Shown: positions 36,387 through 40,640 of the stretch, one piece after another
Numbering within the stretch: the stretch's first letter is position 1
How the letters are laid out: every line of letters begins with the position of its first letter
Assembly (NCBI GenBank): GCA_905160935.1
Contig: CAJHZI010000766.1
Coordinates: 239,001 to 303,000, forward strand
Direction of reading: 5' to 3'
DNA length: 64,000 bases
DNA from: Enchytraeus crypticus
Taxonomy: Eukaryota; Annelida; Clitellata; Enchytraeida; Enchytraeidae
Program-made: the position numbers and the translations under genes
Notes under the pieces: generated by a model
Seen by the model: only the letters and a program-made list of their open reading frames with translations
What the model was told of the DNA's origin: nothing
The model's database searches: none

Positions 36387-37647
36387 GAGAGTAAAGAATG
36401 AGAAAGCGAGAAAGAATGAGAAAGTGAGAGAGAATGAGAAAGCGAGAGAGATAAAATTTTAGCAACAACGGCAAATGCCGCATACACATTCCGTCTACAC
36501 CTGAAATAATTTAAACGAAACTGATTCCCTACAATATACTTTTAAACGGTGGAACCCGCATATAAAGAATAGAGCAATAGAATATAGAGCACGCGTATTG
36601 AAACTGGTGACTACGTATATTTTCTCTAACAGCAGATTCAGGACACCCTGTTTATATGCTTCTGCCTCGATGCTTGCCACAACAATGGTATCAGCAAACC
36701 CTACTACATGAGTGATAACATGAAGGTATACACAAACTATTTTATTGTAAAATGATACTATTGCATCAATGTGTTTATTCTGTGGCAATATGCTTCTTAC
36801 TTTACACGCAGGCCTATATAGAAATATACTACCGTGACAATATATTAATGGCATATAACACTAAAATAAATTAATGTTAGAGGAATATGACAATTGTACG
36901 AGCAATTGAGTCCGCCTTAATTTATAGAGAGTGGAATAAAAAGGCTAACTCGGTGGTAAGAATGGAGAAAATTCGAGAACAAGGGTATGAAAAAATCGAT
37001 GAATTTTTATAAATATGCAACATTCGGATCTCATATAAAGTTTAAACAGGACGGAGACTTGCCTTACAATTTACACGCTCGGCAAATGTTCCCCTAATGC
37101 GAAGCCGTTTTATGAAGTTAAATAACACGGCATTATCATGATCTATACACAGATTTTCCTCATGGAGTCTTTCTATGGTAAAGCTAAAGCTAAGGTTAAC
37201 GTTAGTTTCTTCACTAGAAAGCGATGCCAGTGACGGGCGAGCCTAGGATTTGAACCTCGCACATACTGATCGGTGGTCGAGTATCGTACCGACTTCGTCA
37301 CTGGCTCCATCCATTATAAGGTTAAATAGCACGACATTATCTCTGCGCAGACTTTCCTCGTGGAGTCGCAGGCTACTCGAGTGAAGTGCAGGAGCACCAC
37401 GGGAGCCTCAGGCAGGAAGAGCTTGGCAGCTGGACGCGAGTCAGCCTTGAGGAAGACAACGGCAGACCTGCGCAACACCCTCGACGAGAAAGAAAATCGT
37501 CGTCAGAGTCAAGCGGAAGAGTCGACCAGCATTCAGCACCGGAAATCAATTGCGCAGAACATTGAGGAATATTTCGAGTCTCAGAGCAAGGAGAGAGCCG
37601 GGTCTAATGCGGCTTTAGAATTACAGCGCATTGCTGAAGCCGATTGA
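11145..37647 (+). CDS. SLC44A1: Choline transporter-like protein 1 (SLC44A1-like), 20 exons
   Basis: SLC44 proteins are multi-pass membrane transporters of choline. Twenty exons join with consistent phase into about 707 residues: 11145-11256, 13557-13702, 14773-14888, 16187-16295, 17556-17631, 17888-17941, 21490-21553, 22349-22457, 23706-23793, 25268-25315, 26584-26688, 27598-27664, 29121-29179, 30211-30308, 31227-31367, 32590-32705, 34406-34539, 35353-35445, 36633-36725, 37351-37647. CTL1-specific features are VWGYDSFGN in the first extracellular loop, VVGLIWFGRVLFACERFNV with KWFFTR after it, a Cys-rich CAKCLHDCC loop and the terminal FICFCLDACHNN region. The tail after the last helix is longer than in human CTL1 and is charged. 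The first coding exon (initiator Met, ending in phase 2) was not found. Exon 9 and the exon 17/18 junction are the least certain. Several exon edges are fused to tandem repeats. Confidence 0.9.
11282..11402 (-). mobile_element. SINE family A copy
   Basis: Reverse copy of the commonest repeat in the window. Sense consensus: CGGTAAGATACTCGACCGCG, GGATCAGTATGTGCGGGG, Pol III B box GGTTCAAATCC, TGGGCTCGCCCGTCACTGAC, then GAGTGAGGAAACTGACGTTA. The tRNA-like A and B boxes mark it as a tRNA-derived SINE. Confidence 0.85.
12090..13380 (-). pseudogene. RTE/Proto-type LINE reverse transcriptase, broken
   Basis: Minus-strand frames 13288-12677 and 12519-12241 are two pieces of one RT. The first has DLYLCFIDYTKTFDKVRH (RT motif A), RIKRGVRQGCVMSPDPFNLY (motif B) and NIRYADDIVLIA (catalytic YADD). 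The second has LYGSDVWTISSV and RRQQVKFFGHIMRN from the post-RT region. They are in different frames with a shift near 12540-12680, so the element is dead. The 5' end is truncated around 13380, exactly where the 25-bp array at the exon 2 acceptor begins. It lies antisense in SLC44A1 intron 1. Confidence 0.85.
13381..13572. repeat. 25-bp minisatellite carrying repeated 3' splice sites
   Basis: Seven copies of a 25-bp unit, consensus TGCTTTGCCTCATTTCTTCA plus TGCAG, run into exon 2; the first 16 bases of the exon are an eighth partial copy. Each unit supplies a pyrimidine tract and a CAG. Units ending at 13406, 13431, 13456, 13506 and 13556 keep the AG; the fourth and sixth have lost it. Confidence 0.9.
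13557..13702 (+). CDS. SLC44A1: SLC44A1-like exon 2
   Basis: Phase 0 start after ATGCAG, encodes end of TM1 (CFAAFRSWARGDP) and the conserved SLVWGYDSFGNRC. Donor GTCTGT with two bases (TG) carried over to exon 3. The acceptor chosen is the last of several in the tandem array, because it gives the family-like length. Confidence 0.88.
13825..13955 (-). mobile_element. SINE family A, diverged copy
   Basis: Contains AATTTAACGCCAGTTTCTTG, a B box in reverse (GGATTTGAATCC) and CTACTGATCCGCTACC in the family A order. More diverged than most copies. Confidence 0.65.
14310..14356. repeat. (CCCT)n microsatellite
   Basis: Eleven uninterrupted CCCT units. The minus strand is therefore a run of GGG triplets separated by single A, a sequence able to fold as a G-quadruplex. 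Confidence 0.95.
14375..14625 (+). mobile_element. Dispersed repeat family C copy with GAT tail
   Basis: Matches 8367-8690 in reverse. Contains GGATTCGGTTGGTGAGCGCT (A-box-like) and GGCTCCATAAATTGCTAC, and ends in (GATGAC/GAT)n at 14590-14617. Confidence 0.6.
14773..14888 (+). CDS. SLC44A1: SLC44A1-like exon 3
   Basis: Follows TTTTTCAG. Encodes YRFTINPGEKNIEKRIRLC and VRRC, aligned with the YVFFLDP...ALCVAAC part of the CTL1 extracellular loop. Donor GTGCTT leaves one base; with exon 4 this gives LAAVAENSQSPYC, matching the spacing in CTL1. Confidence 0.83.
15305..15700 (+). pseudogene. RTE-type LINE C-terminal remnant
   Basis: Plus-strand translation in one frame reads TWNLRKEHIRKLEALTIWIS and RRMERISWSQKATNEEVLER, the typical post-RT end of RTE/Proto elements, then breaks into stops. 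It ends with a tail containing CCATGGACCTGCC and GGCAGTGCACTA. The same tail closes the fragment at 25790-26330. Confidence 0.75.
16187..16295 (+). CDS. SLC44A1: SLC44A1-like exon 4
   Basis: Acceptor ATGCAG, donor GTAAGA. Encodes NSQSPYCVYDIPMKDYATL and then EAKCSVLPRSS, matching the CSYNLKPSEY...VLCPKLP stretch of the CTL1 loop. One N-glycosylation sequon (NAS) is present. Ends in phase 2. Confidence 0.88.
16650..16785 (+). mobile_element. SINE family A copy
   Basis: Sense-strand copy with ATATTCGACCGCGGATCAGT, GGTTCAAATCCTGGGC and GAGTGAGGAAACTGACGCTA. Confidence 0.85.
17020..17150 (-). mobile_element. SINE family A, diverged copy
   Basis: Reverse-strand copy with AATTTAACGCCATTTTCTTG, GGATTTGAACC (B box reversed) and TTACTGATCGGCAGTC. 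Confidence 0.65.
17172..17553. repeat. About 125-bp AT-rich tandem repeat ending at exon 5 acceptor
   Basis: Three copies of a T-rich unit, each with TTTATTTATATTTCTTTCT-type and ATTATGTTTATTGTAA sequence followed by AGAGTTCCTA. In the third copy, AGAGTTCCTATAG is the polypyrimidine and acceptor context of exon 5. Confidence 0.85.
17556..17631 (+). CDS. SLC44A1: SLC44A1-like exon 5
   Basis: Encodes RCVSSSYENSGINPHC, corresponding to the HRCAPVNISC part of the CTL1 loop. Of the AGs available (17551, 17555, 17558), the one at 17555 keeps phase with exon 4. Strong donor GTAAGT, phase 0. Confidence 0.75.
17888..17941 (+). CDS. SLC44A1: SLC44A1-like exon 6
   Basis: Small 54-base exon after CTCCAGAG, donor GTAGTC, phase 0 at both ends. 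Encodes GHQVHQVHQPGQLLD, aligned to the loop end before TM2. A nine-base CATCAAGTC duplication lies inside the exon. A second open frame exists but fails the phase test with exon 7. Confidence 0.75.
18070..18240 (+). mobile_element. Dispersed repeat family C copy with GAT tail
   Basis: Contains GGCTCCAGAAATTACCAC, GGGGATTGGCTGGTGGTGTG and (GAT)n at the end, in the same orientation as 14375-14625. A short chance open frame spans it. Confidence 0.65.
18427..18612 (-). mobile_element. SINE family A, diverged copy
   Basis: AAGCTAAAGCCAAGTTTAAG, CAGTTTCCTGTTTGAAAGCA, TCTGCTGATCCGCTGTCGAA and TTGCCAACAAACCACCGGCT keep the family order. An insertion with a GA run sits at about 18500-18540. Confidence 0.65.
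19450..20150. repeat. Degenerate long tandem repeat in SLC44A1 intron 6
   Basis: Recurring blocks TTAGCTGAATCT, AGACGC.TAACTAGA, CTAGTAAATCGCGCTTT and CTTCGTAGAA alternate four or five times, with TCTTC-rich spacers and GACTGTTAACAC. No coding frame and no terminal repeats are seen, so it is probably an old tandem duplication. Confidence 0.6.
21490..21553 (+). CDS. SLC44A1: SLC44A1-like exon 7
   Basis: Follows TTTTTTCTAG; encodes MDIIQAIFIFVYTAVFTI (TM2), aligned with the TSKEIILGLCLLSL segment of CTL1. Donor GTACTT leaves one base, completing V with exon 8. Confidence 0.85.
22349..22457 (+). CDS. SLC44A1: SLC44A1-like exon 8
   Basis: Encodes FLISNPRKALWVIYSSGLV and the rest of TM3, ending YMW with two bases of the last codon. 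Corresponds to IRYISRVLVWILTIL in CTL1. Acceptor CCACAG, donor GTATAT. Confidence 0.88.
22505..22790 (-). mobile_element. SINE family B copy
   Basis: Reverse copy, near-identical to 39000-39275, beginning GGCACACTGGGTCAGGAAGC and ending near GACGCGCAACTAAATCAAGT. Confidence 0.8.
23433..23543 (+). mobile_element. SINE family A copy
   Basis: GTCGGCAAGATACTCGACCG, GGTTCAAATCCTGGGCTCGC and CGAGCGAAGAAACTGCAGTT in the sense orientation. Confidence 0.85.
23706..23793 (+). CDS. SLC44A1: SLC44A1-like exon 9 (probable)
   Basis: An 88-base exon was required here, because exon 8 ends in phase 2 and exon 10 starts in phase 0. This one fits: acceptor TTCTAAG, one base completing W, then FQAKGILQGQGFKPYLGWLV and the hydrophobic GAVLVSLLD, donor GTTAGT. 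The join to exon 10 gives a continuous helix like the CTL1 [20 protein letters not shown] segment. The loop part has little similarity and the acceptor lacks a strong pyrimidine tract. Confidence 0.65.
24498..24690. repeat. 31-bp minisatellite of tRNA A-box-like units
   Basis: Five near-perfect 31-bp units built from AGGTAACACAATGTCTCAAT and AGCTCAGTAGC, plus a sixth that continues into TAGCTCAGTATGTAGAGC. TAGCTCAGT is the core of a tRNA internal promoter, and the sixth unit is the head of the SINE-like element downstream. Confidence 0.85.
24660..24840 (+). mobile_element. tRNA-like SINE, family D
   Basis: TAGCTCAGTATGTAGAGCAG is a good Pol III A box and is followed by AATATCTCGGATATACACAG, as in the copy at 3935-4200. 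The B box is weak. The array upstream expanded from its head. Confidence 0.5.
25268..25315 (+). CDS. SLC44A1: SLC44A1-like exon 10
   Basis: A 48-base exon, phase 0 at both ends, acceptor CTTGCAG and donor GTAAGC. Encodes VLILALFIVKRRYVPM, the helix end and basic turn matching VILFLIMLVMRKRVALT of CTL1. Confidence 0.88.
25403..25700. repeat. (TA)n and alternating purine-pyrimidine tract
   Basis: (TA)n at 25403-25446 and 25575-25640, then TATACATG/CATGTATA alternations to about 25760. Many perfect short palindromes. Open frames through it are repeat artefacts. Confidence 0.9.
25790..26330 (+). pseudogene. RTE-type LINE RT remnant
   Basis: Decayed plus-strand frames give QGCCISPLLFNLYTEAV (RT motif B) and DVIFADDQVMLGEE (catalytic ADD), then the tail containing CCATGGACCTGCC and GGCAGTGCACTA shared with 15305-15700. 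Several stops and shifts; not functional. Confidence 0.75.
26584..26688 (+). CDS. SLC44A1: SLC44A1-like exon 11
   Basis: A 105-base exon, phase 0 at both ends, after GTTGAG, donor GTAAGT. Encodes SVAYFEEPRSVMHSLPMLL and AQPII, the re-entrant loop and helix that follow the basic turn in SLC44 proteins. Confidence 0.85.
26875..27010 (-). mobile_element. SINE family A copy
   Basis: TGTTAACGTCAGTTCCCTCA, GAGCCCAGGGTTTGAACCCC and CATACTGATACGCGGTCGAA in reverse orientation. Confidence 0.85.
27598..27664 (+). CDS. SLC44A1: SLC44A1-like exon 12
   Basis: Encodes TLFVVIATVTGFLYILLLM and NTS, a full transmembrane helix. Acceptor TTTGTAG; donor GTAGGT leaves one base, completing Y with exon 13. Confidence 0.87.
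29121..29179 (+). CDS. SLC44A1: SLC44A1-like exon 13
   Basis: Encodes TVTVHSNGTVHFDSDTILL, corresponding to the extracellular SPVQNEQGFVEFKI loop; SNGT is a possible N-glycosylation site. Donor GTAAGT is duplicated about 62 bases downstream (see repeat). Confidence 0.85.
29174..29312. repeat. Tandem duplication including exon 13 donor
   Basis: Two copies of a unit of about 62-65 bases, each starting with a GTAAGTTA donor and continuing with TCAAAA.ATC and ATTGATCTTTATC-like sequence, followed by GTAACTGG. The first copy's donor is the one that fits the exon; the second follows CAGCTG. Confidence 0.75.
29742..30055. repeat. 46-bp minisatellite, about 7 copies
   Basis: Unit built of TGACCTGACTATTAACTGAC, TTGTAATCCTGATACC and TATATTGTAC, increasingly diverged downstream. 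Lies in intron 13, before exon 14. Confidence 0.9.
30211..30308 (+). CDS. SLC44A1: SLC44A1-like exon 14
   Basis: Encodes FVVGLIWFGRVLFACERFNV and KWFFTR, the best-conserved segment of SLC44 transporters (HVVGLIW...EF.LAC....V.....YFTR). Acceptor ATTACAG; donor GTAATA; ends in phase 2. The last 11 exon bases are inside the first unit of the 29-bp array. Confidence 0.93.
30298..30564. repeat. 29-bp minisatellite carrying repeated 5' splice sites
   Basis: Nine copies of TTCTTTACCAGGTAATAGGC plus GAATAGTAG. Unit 1 straddles the end of exon 14, so the array copies the exon end plus its donor CCAG/GTAATA. The donor is intact in units 1, 2, 3, 6 and 7 and decayed in the others. A SINE follows directly. 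Confidence 0.92.
30567..30705 (-). mobile_element. SINE family A copy
   Basis: TGTTAACGTCAGTTTCCTCA, GGATTTGAACCCCGCACATA and CTGATCCGCGGTCGAACATC in reverse orientation. Confidence 0.88.
31227..31367 (+). CDS. SLC44A1: SLC44A1-like exon 15
   Basis: Completes R of FTR, then RNKKKLAGPLKKAYRQL, YHIGSMACGTLIV and IPKLIAAACWK. Aligned with [24 protein letters not shown]...KIPRMIL of CTL1. Donor GTAATT, phase 2. Confidence 0.92.
31395..31600. repeat. Mosaic triplet repeat (CAT/CGT/CGC/CAC/CTT)n
   Basis: About 200 bases of pure triplet periodicity that changes class in blocks: CAT, CGTCGT, CGCCGC, CACCAC, CAT, CTTCTT, CAT, CTTCTT. It ends in family C sequence (CTTGAATCACAGTTTAGCTA), so it is probably an overgrown element tail. 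His-rich or Met-rich frames across it are artefacts. Confidence 0.88.
31717..31762. repeat. (TA)n microsatellite
   Basis: Pure TA dinucleotide run followed by TACGTATGTG. Confidence 0.95.
32590..32705 (+). CDS. SLC44A1: SLC44A1-like exon 16 (Cys-rich loop)
   Basis: Completes Y, then VKRENNDCAKC and CEPCFVCYIGAL, LSENGYIFV. The cysteine-rich loop and NGY motif match [20 protein letters not shown]...NQNAY of CTL1. Donor GTAAGT, phase 1. Confidence 0.92.
32712..33010 (-). pseudogene. LINE C-terminal remnant (RGRPR motif)
   Basis: The minus-strand frame 32939-32712 contains GKRKRGRPRSTWFNTINKDL and KNRKDWRSVAAL, the usual end of RTE/Proto-type RT proteins. It starts only a few bases after the exon 16 donor, antisense to the host gene. 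Confidence 0.75.
34406..34539 (+). CDS. SLC44A1: SLC44A1-like exon 17
   Basis: Acceptor TAAAACAG. Two bases complete V, then TINFSKSSHSGNIVYTRWV and TMLQLVLAFILVD, matching TAINSTNFCTSAKDAF...MLFLGKVLIV. Donor GTGGGT, phase 0. The joint with exon 18 is about 14 residues shorter than in human CTL1, so a small exon may be missed. Confidence 0.8.
34550..34740. mobile_element. Nested LINE tails with 3' hairpin
   Basis: (AAT)n, then the stem-loop CCCCAGGTTCTTTACACC plus TGGG (34621-34642), more AAT repeats, then on the minus strand the L2-type end GGGGACGTCCCCGACATCAT and ACGGACGTTAAACC. Two LINE 3' ends have met in a TAA-rich tract. Confidence 0.65.
35353..35445 (+). CDS. SLC44A1: SLC44A1-like exon 18
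   Basis: Phase 0 at both ends, acceptor TTTTAG, donor GTAAGT. Encodes REYMICRPFLVLIISS, then ISAIIAHIFLGFYE, equal to the last helix VWVLPLIIV...VAHCFLSIYE of CTL1. Confidence 0.92.
35910..36035 (+). mobile_element. SINE family A copy
   Basis: GTGGCGATGTCGGTAAGATA, GGTTGAAATCCTGGGCTCGC and GAGTGAGGAAACTGACGTTA in sense orientation. Confidence 0.88.
36325..36392. repeat. (GA)n microsatellite
   Basis: Long pure GA run continuing into GAGAAAGCGAGA-type sequence to about 36450. Ser/Leu-rich frames on the minus strand are artefacts. Confidence 0.95.
36633..36725 (+). CDS. SLC44A1: SLC44A1-like exon 19
   Basis: Phase 0 at both ends, acceptor CTAACAG, donor GTATAC. Encodes DTLFICFCLDACHNNGISK and PYYMSDNMK, equal to VDVLFLCFAIDTKYNDGS...FYMDKVL, the cytosolic start of the CTL1 tail. 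Confidence 0.93.
37110..37180 (+). other. Duplicated copy of the exon 20 acceptor and exon start
   Basis: AAATAACACGGCATTATC followed by ACACAG and ATTTTCCTCATGGAGTC repeats the sequence that leads into the real last exon (AAATAGCACGACATTATC, GCGCAG, ACTTTCCTCGTGGAGTC). A SINE separates the two copies. The frame from this copy runs IFLMESFYG and on through the SINE to a stop at about 37230. Confidence 0.8.
37178..37312 (-). mobile_element. SINE family A copy
   Basis: Lies between the duplicated exon starts. Reverse orientation with GGTTAACGTTAGTTTCTTCA, GGATTTGAACCTCGCACATA and ACTGATCGGTGGTCGAGTAT. Confidence 0.88.
37351..37647 (+). CDS. SLC44A1: SLC44A1-like exon 20 (last, C-terminal tail)
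   Basis: Acceptor CTGCGCAG, phase 0. TFLVESQATRVKC matches the KVLMEFVENSRKAMKE start of the CTL1 tail. It is followed by about 80 charged, Ser/Arg/Glu-rich residues (DEKENRRQSQAEE, IEEYFESQSKER) not found in human CTL1 and likely cytosolic and helical. TGA stop at 37645-37647. Base composition is more GC-rich than the flanks, as for the other exons. Confidence 0.92.
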   Translation, partial: TFLVESQATRVKCRSTTGASGRKSLAAGRESALRKTTADLRNTLDEKENRRQSQAEESTSIQHRKSIAQNIEEYFESQSKERAGSNAALELQRIAEAD

Positions 37648-37708
37648 TTGATTGACGCTGATTGATTTATTAGCGCTGATTGATTGATTGACGCTGTTTA
37701 ATGATTGA
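37639..37708. repeat. 18-bp tandem array starting at the SLC44A1 stop codon
   Basis: Four copies of GCTGATTGATTGATTGAC-like sequence. The first copy is the final GCC GAT TGA of the gene, so each unit repeats the stop context. The unit is a multiple of three and every copy keeps an in-frame stop. Confidence 0.85.
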
Positions 37709-38074
37709 GAGAAAATCAACGGATAAAATAAGAATTGTCTTTAGAAATACGGCACCTTAAAATGTAAATATAATTAGTCTTGAATATGTAACTTCTATTA
37801 AATTGTATTGTTCAACCTGCGTTTGCTTATTATAGAATTCTGCTAGTTAAGGTGTAAAAAAATTCTAAGATATTTTGTTAAGAAATTTCGTAAAGACGTT
37901 AAAGTTGATAATATTTATTTGTTCCTTAAATCATAATAATAGAATAGGATTAGAAATGCAGATATGACAGGGTCTAGCTATCGACCAAGACGCTGCATTC
38001 TGAATTATTATACAATTAACTAATTTAAATTAACTATTCTCAAAGTGAAACTAAACTTAAGTTAAATAATTTTA

Positions 38075-38080
38075 AATAAA
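38075..38080 (+). terminator. Possible poly(A) signal, SLC44A1-like gene
   Basis: First AATAAA after the stop, about 430 bases downstream. In sequence this AT-rich a chance hexamer is quite possible. Confidence 0.35.
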
Positions 38081-38999
38081 GTTTTAAATAGTTTTTAATA
38101 ATAGTTTTAAATAAAGTTGGTCTCAATGGATGTTTCCGAAATTTAAAAAAATAACGAAAGTGAAAGGAACTCGTATAAGAGAAATTTCTAAAGACAGTAA
38201 AATATTTAAGAAATCCAGTCGGTGCTTTCATAGTGACAAAATTTTACTTGAGAACATCGGGTCGATTTAATACAATTTTTTAATGAGCCATTATTACCCT
38301 AATTGTACATAGAGAGATATAAGCGACCCACCATTCTCTGCGCGCGCTCTACGAGGCGGCTGAGCAAGAAACTGAGAGACTATCTCAGTAGTCATATTTG
38401 TCTTAAGTTAAAGGCTACATTAAAAGATTGAAAAAGTCATAACCCACCCGATGGATTCAACTAGTTGGTCGATGAAATTCTCTTAAAGAGCATAAAAGTA
38501 GACAACATTTATAGATATGTACCTTCGACCTCGGCCAATTGAATTCAAAACTAAAATCAATTTTAACGGCTCCAACACTACACATGCATATTTCGGGTTG
38601 ATCTCTTTTCATATTTTAAGAACTTATACGAAAATTTTATACAGCCTGTTTCTTTAAATAGTACAATATAATTGATTTGCATTACTAAACATGAATTTAA
38701 GAACAGTTTATCAGTATTAGTTTAGAATTCACAGTTCGTATCAAATAGTACAAGTTAGACAGGCTTAATATTAGATATAGATTAATATACAAAATATAAT
38801 AATTTCTTGAAAATTATACACATACACAAAGACACATACACAAATATACACGTACATAAATATATACATGTAAAACAATAAGTTATTTAGTAAATACAAC
38901 ACTTATAAATTACTTATAAAACTATAAACGAAGTGTTGTTTAAATAAGCCTGGTAAAAATTAGATCTTTCACCAAAGCCAAATTAAAAAATAACATATA

Positions 39000-39278
39000 C
39001 AACGGCACACTGGGTCAGTAATCACAGATGCTTATTTAAGGCCCCTTTCCTCCTTCCTATCCATGGTTATTAGTAATCGTTGCCTTTTGATGGCGCATCA
39101 ATTGCAGCTGGCGCCGATTTAAGAATAGCCTTCCAACACCCTGTGATGTGTTCATTCCAAGCTGTCAACGCTCGGTCTTTCAAGGTGGGCACCCAACCAA
39201 AACAAAACGAGACCGACTTAGCTTAACTTCGATTACTGACGCGCAACTAAACCAAGTGTGCTAAATCCTGCCGTCATT
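39000..39278 (-). mobile_element. SINE family B copy
   Basis: Closely matches 22505-22790: GGCACACTGGGTCAGTAATC at one end, CCATGGTTATTAGTAATCGT inside, GACGCGCAACTAAACCAAGT at the other. Confidence 0.82.
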
Positions 39279-40335
39279 ATATAAGTAAGTATTTTTAAAG
39301 TCTAATTAATTAGCATCAAACTAAAACTGCTTACCATTTCTCCACAAAACTTGTTTAACCCGATATCAATATCGCACAATTTAATGACAGAATACAAATT
39401 CTACATTTCATCCATTAGTTGTGCATTTCGACAGTCCTTCTAAGCGTATGTCGCATTCGTTAAACCATCGTTTAAACATCACTTGACAATTGACTTTACG
39501 AGTTACTGTTGTAATGAGTATGGCCGAGATTCTTTAAATTAGCTGTGAGATTCGGCCAACTGGTAAAACTCGCTTCTGCCGACAATATTCATGTTTGTTA
39601 CGTGAAATATTTAGGCTGAGCACGTACGTCCAGAATTATGTTTTCTACGAGATTTCTATGCAATTTGACACTTTTACCTAATCAATATAGACAAATATTC
39701 TACTATAGCCTATAAAAGAATGGCATTTATCTTTCCATTATGTATTTATTTTTAGCGGCGCTGAATAAAATCTGCACAGTCGGTTTGCAAATAGCAGACA
39801 GATAATTAATAACCTTTTATTTCATTGCTTGAGTCCGTCTCTACATAAAATTTAGTATGACCTATTTTCTAAATTTGAACGAAGCATAAAAGTAAAGATA
39901 ATATAAAATAGTAGTCACACACAGAATTCAAAAACGAGAAACGCGGGTCTGCTTTCAAATATATATATAGTCTCACTGAATTTTAAAAAAATTCATATAC
40001 TAAGGGACTAAATTGACACAGAATACAAGTCATGGAAATCATGGAAAGGCTAGTCAACCTAATGTTTGTTACAGTTTGTAACTCCAATATTGCGCCATTA
40101 TTCGGGTTCAGCTACTTGACCCTGTCTAAAAAAATGTCCACAGAGTTTCTGTGCCGAGAAGTGTATCGAAGAAAACTCACTAGTATTCACCAAAAATATT
40201 TTTCATTTCAAATAGTTGAAAATAACAATTTTACTAAATTTCAAACACACTGATTATTACAATTTTGATATTATGACAACTCAGTTATATGTTCACTTTT
40301 GAATAGTGTTTCTTGTTTATCTTTTAGTGAAAACG

Positions 40336-40341
40336 TTTATT
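40336..40341 (-). terminator. RTEL1: Possible poly(A) signal, RTEL1
   Basis: AATAAA on the minus strand about 230 bases after the RTEL1 stop. Placement is typical, but the hexamer is unproven. Confidence 0.45.
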
Positions 40342-40571
40342 AATGCATACTCAATCAAGGCTTCAACAAGCCCGAATAAATCAGGCGTCATTCAATCTCT
40401 GGTGACGACGTACTACGTGTACGACCCCTTAAATACACTAAACTTTCCGTTCCGATTCTGGAGTAACAACATTCGAAGCCCAGGTAAGTTATTTTTATTA
40501 TTTGAACTGAAGGCACCAAAGAGTTCAATGTGATTTACTAAACTACCACAAGTCAGGGTTTAAAAGCAGCT

Positions 40572-40640
40572 CTAGTAGTAAATTCTCTTAAGCCGACTTC
40601 TCGTGATTCTTTCACTGCAGGATGGACAAGACTTCGTTTC
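40572..40640 (-). CDS. RTEL1: RTEL1 last exon (end of RING, stop)
   Basis: Acceptor TTTTTGTAG, phase 0. Encodes [18 protein letters not shown] and stops with TAG at 40574-40572. CPSC supplies the last Cys pair of the RING. Confidence 0.85.
   Translation of the reverse strand, partial: ETKSCPSCSERITRSRLKRIYY

Larger units (their letters stand above)
37709..40330. other. Spacer between convergent genes
   Basis: No exon recognised. The first part is presumably SLC44A1 3' UTR, with the first AATAAA at 38075-38080. A family B SINE is at 39000-39275. Short open frames on both strands have no protein similarity I recognise. Confidence 0.6.

Noticed and set aside
36253..36489. Ser/Leu-rich frames on the minus strand
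   Set aside because: Translation of a (GA)n microsatellite.
40306..40533. Plus-strand open frame with a good GTAAGT donor, downstream of RTEL1
   Set aside because: It overlaps the expected RTEL1 3' UTR on the other strand, has no recognised similarity and no partner exon. Chance is likelier.
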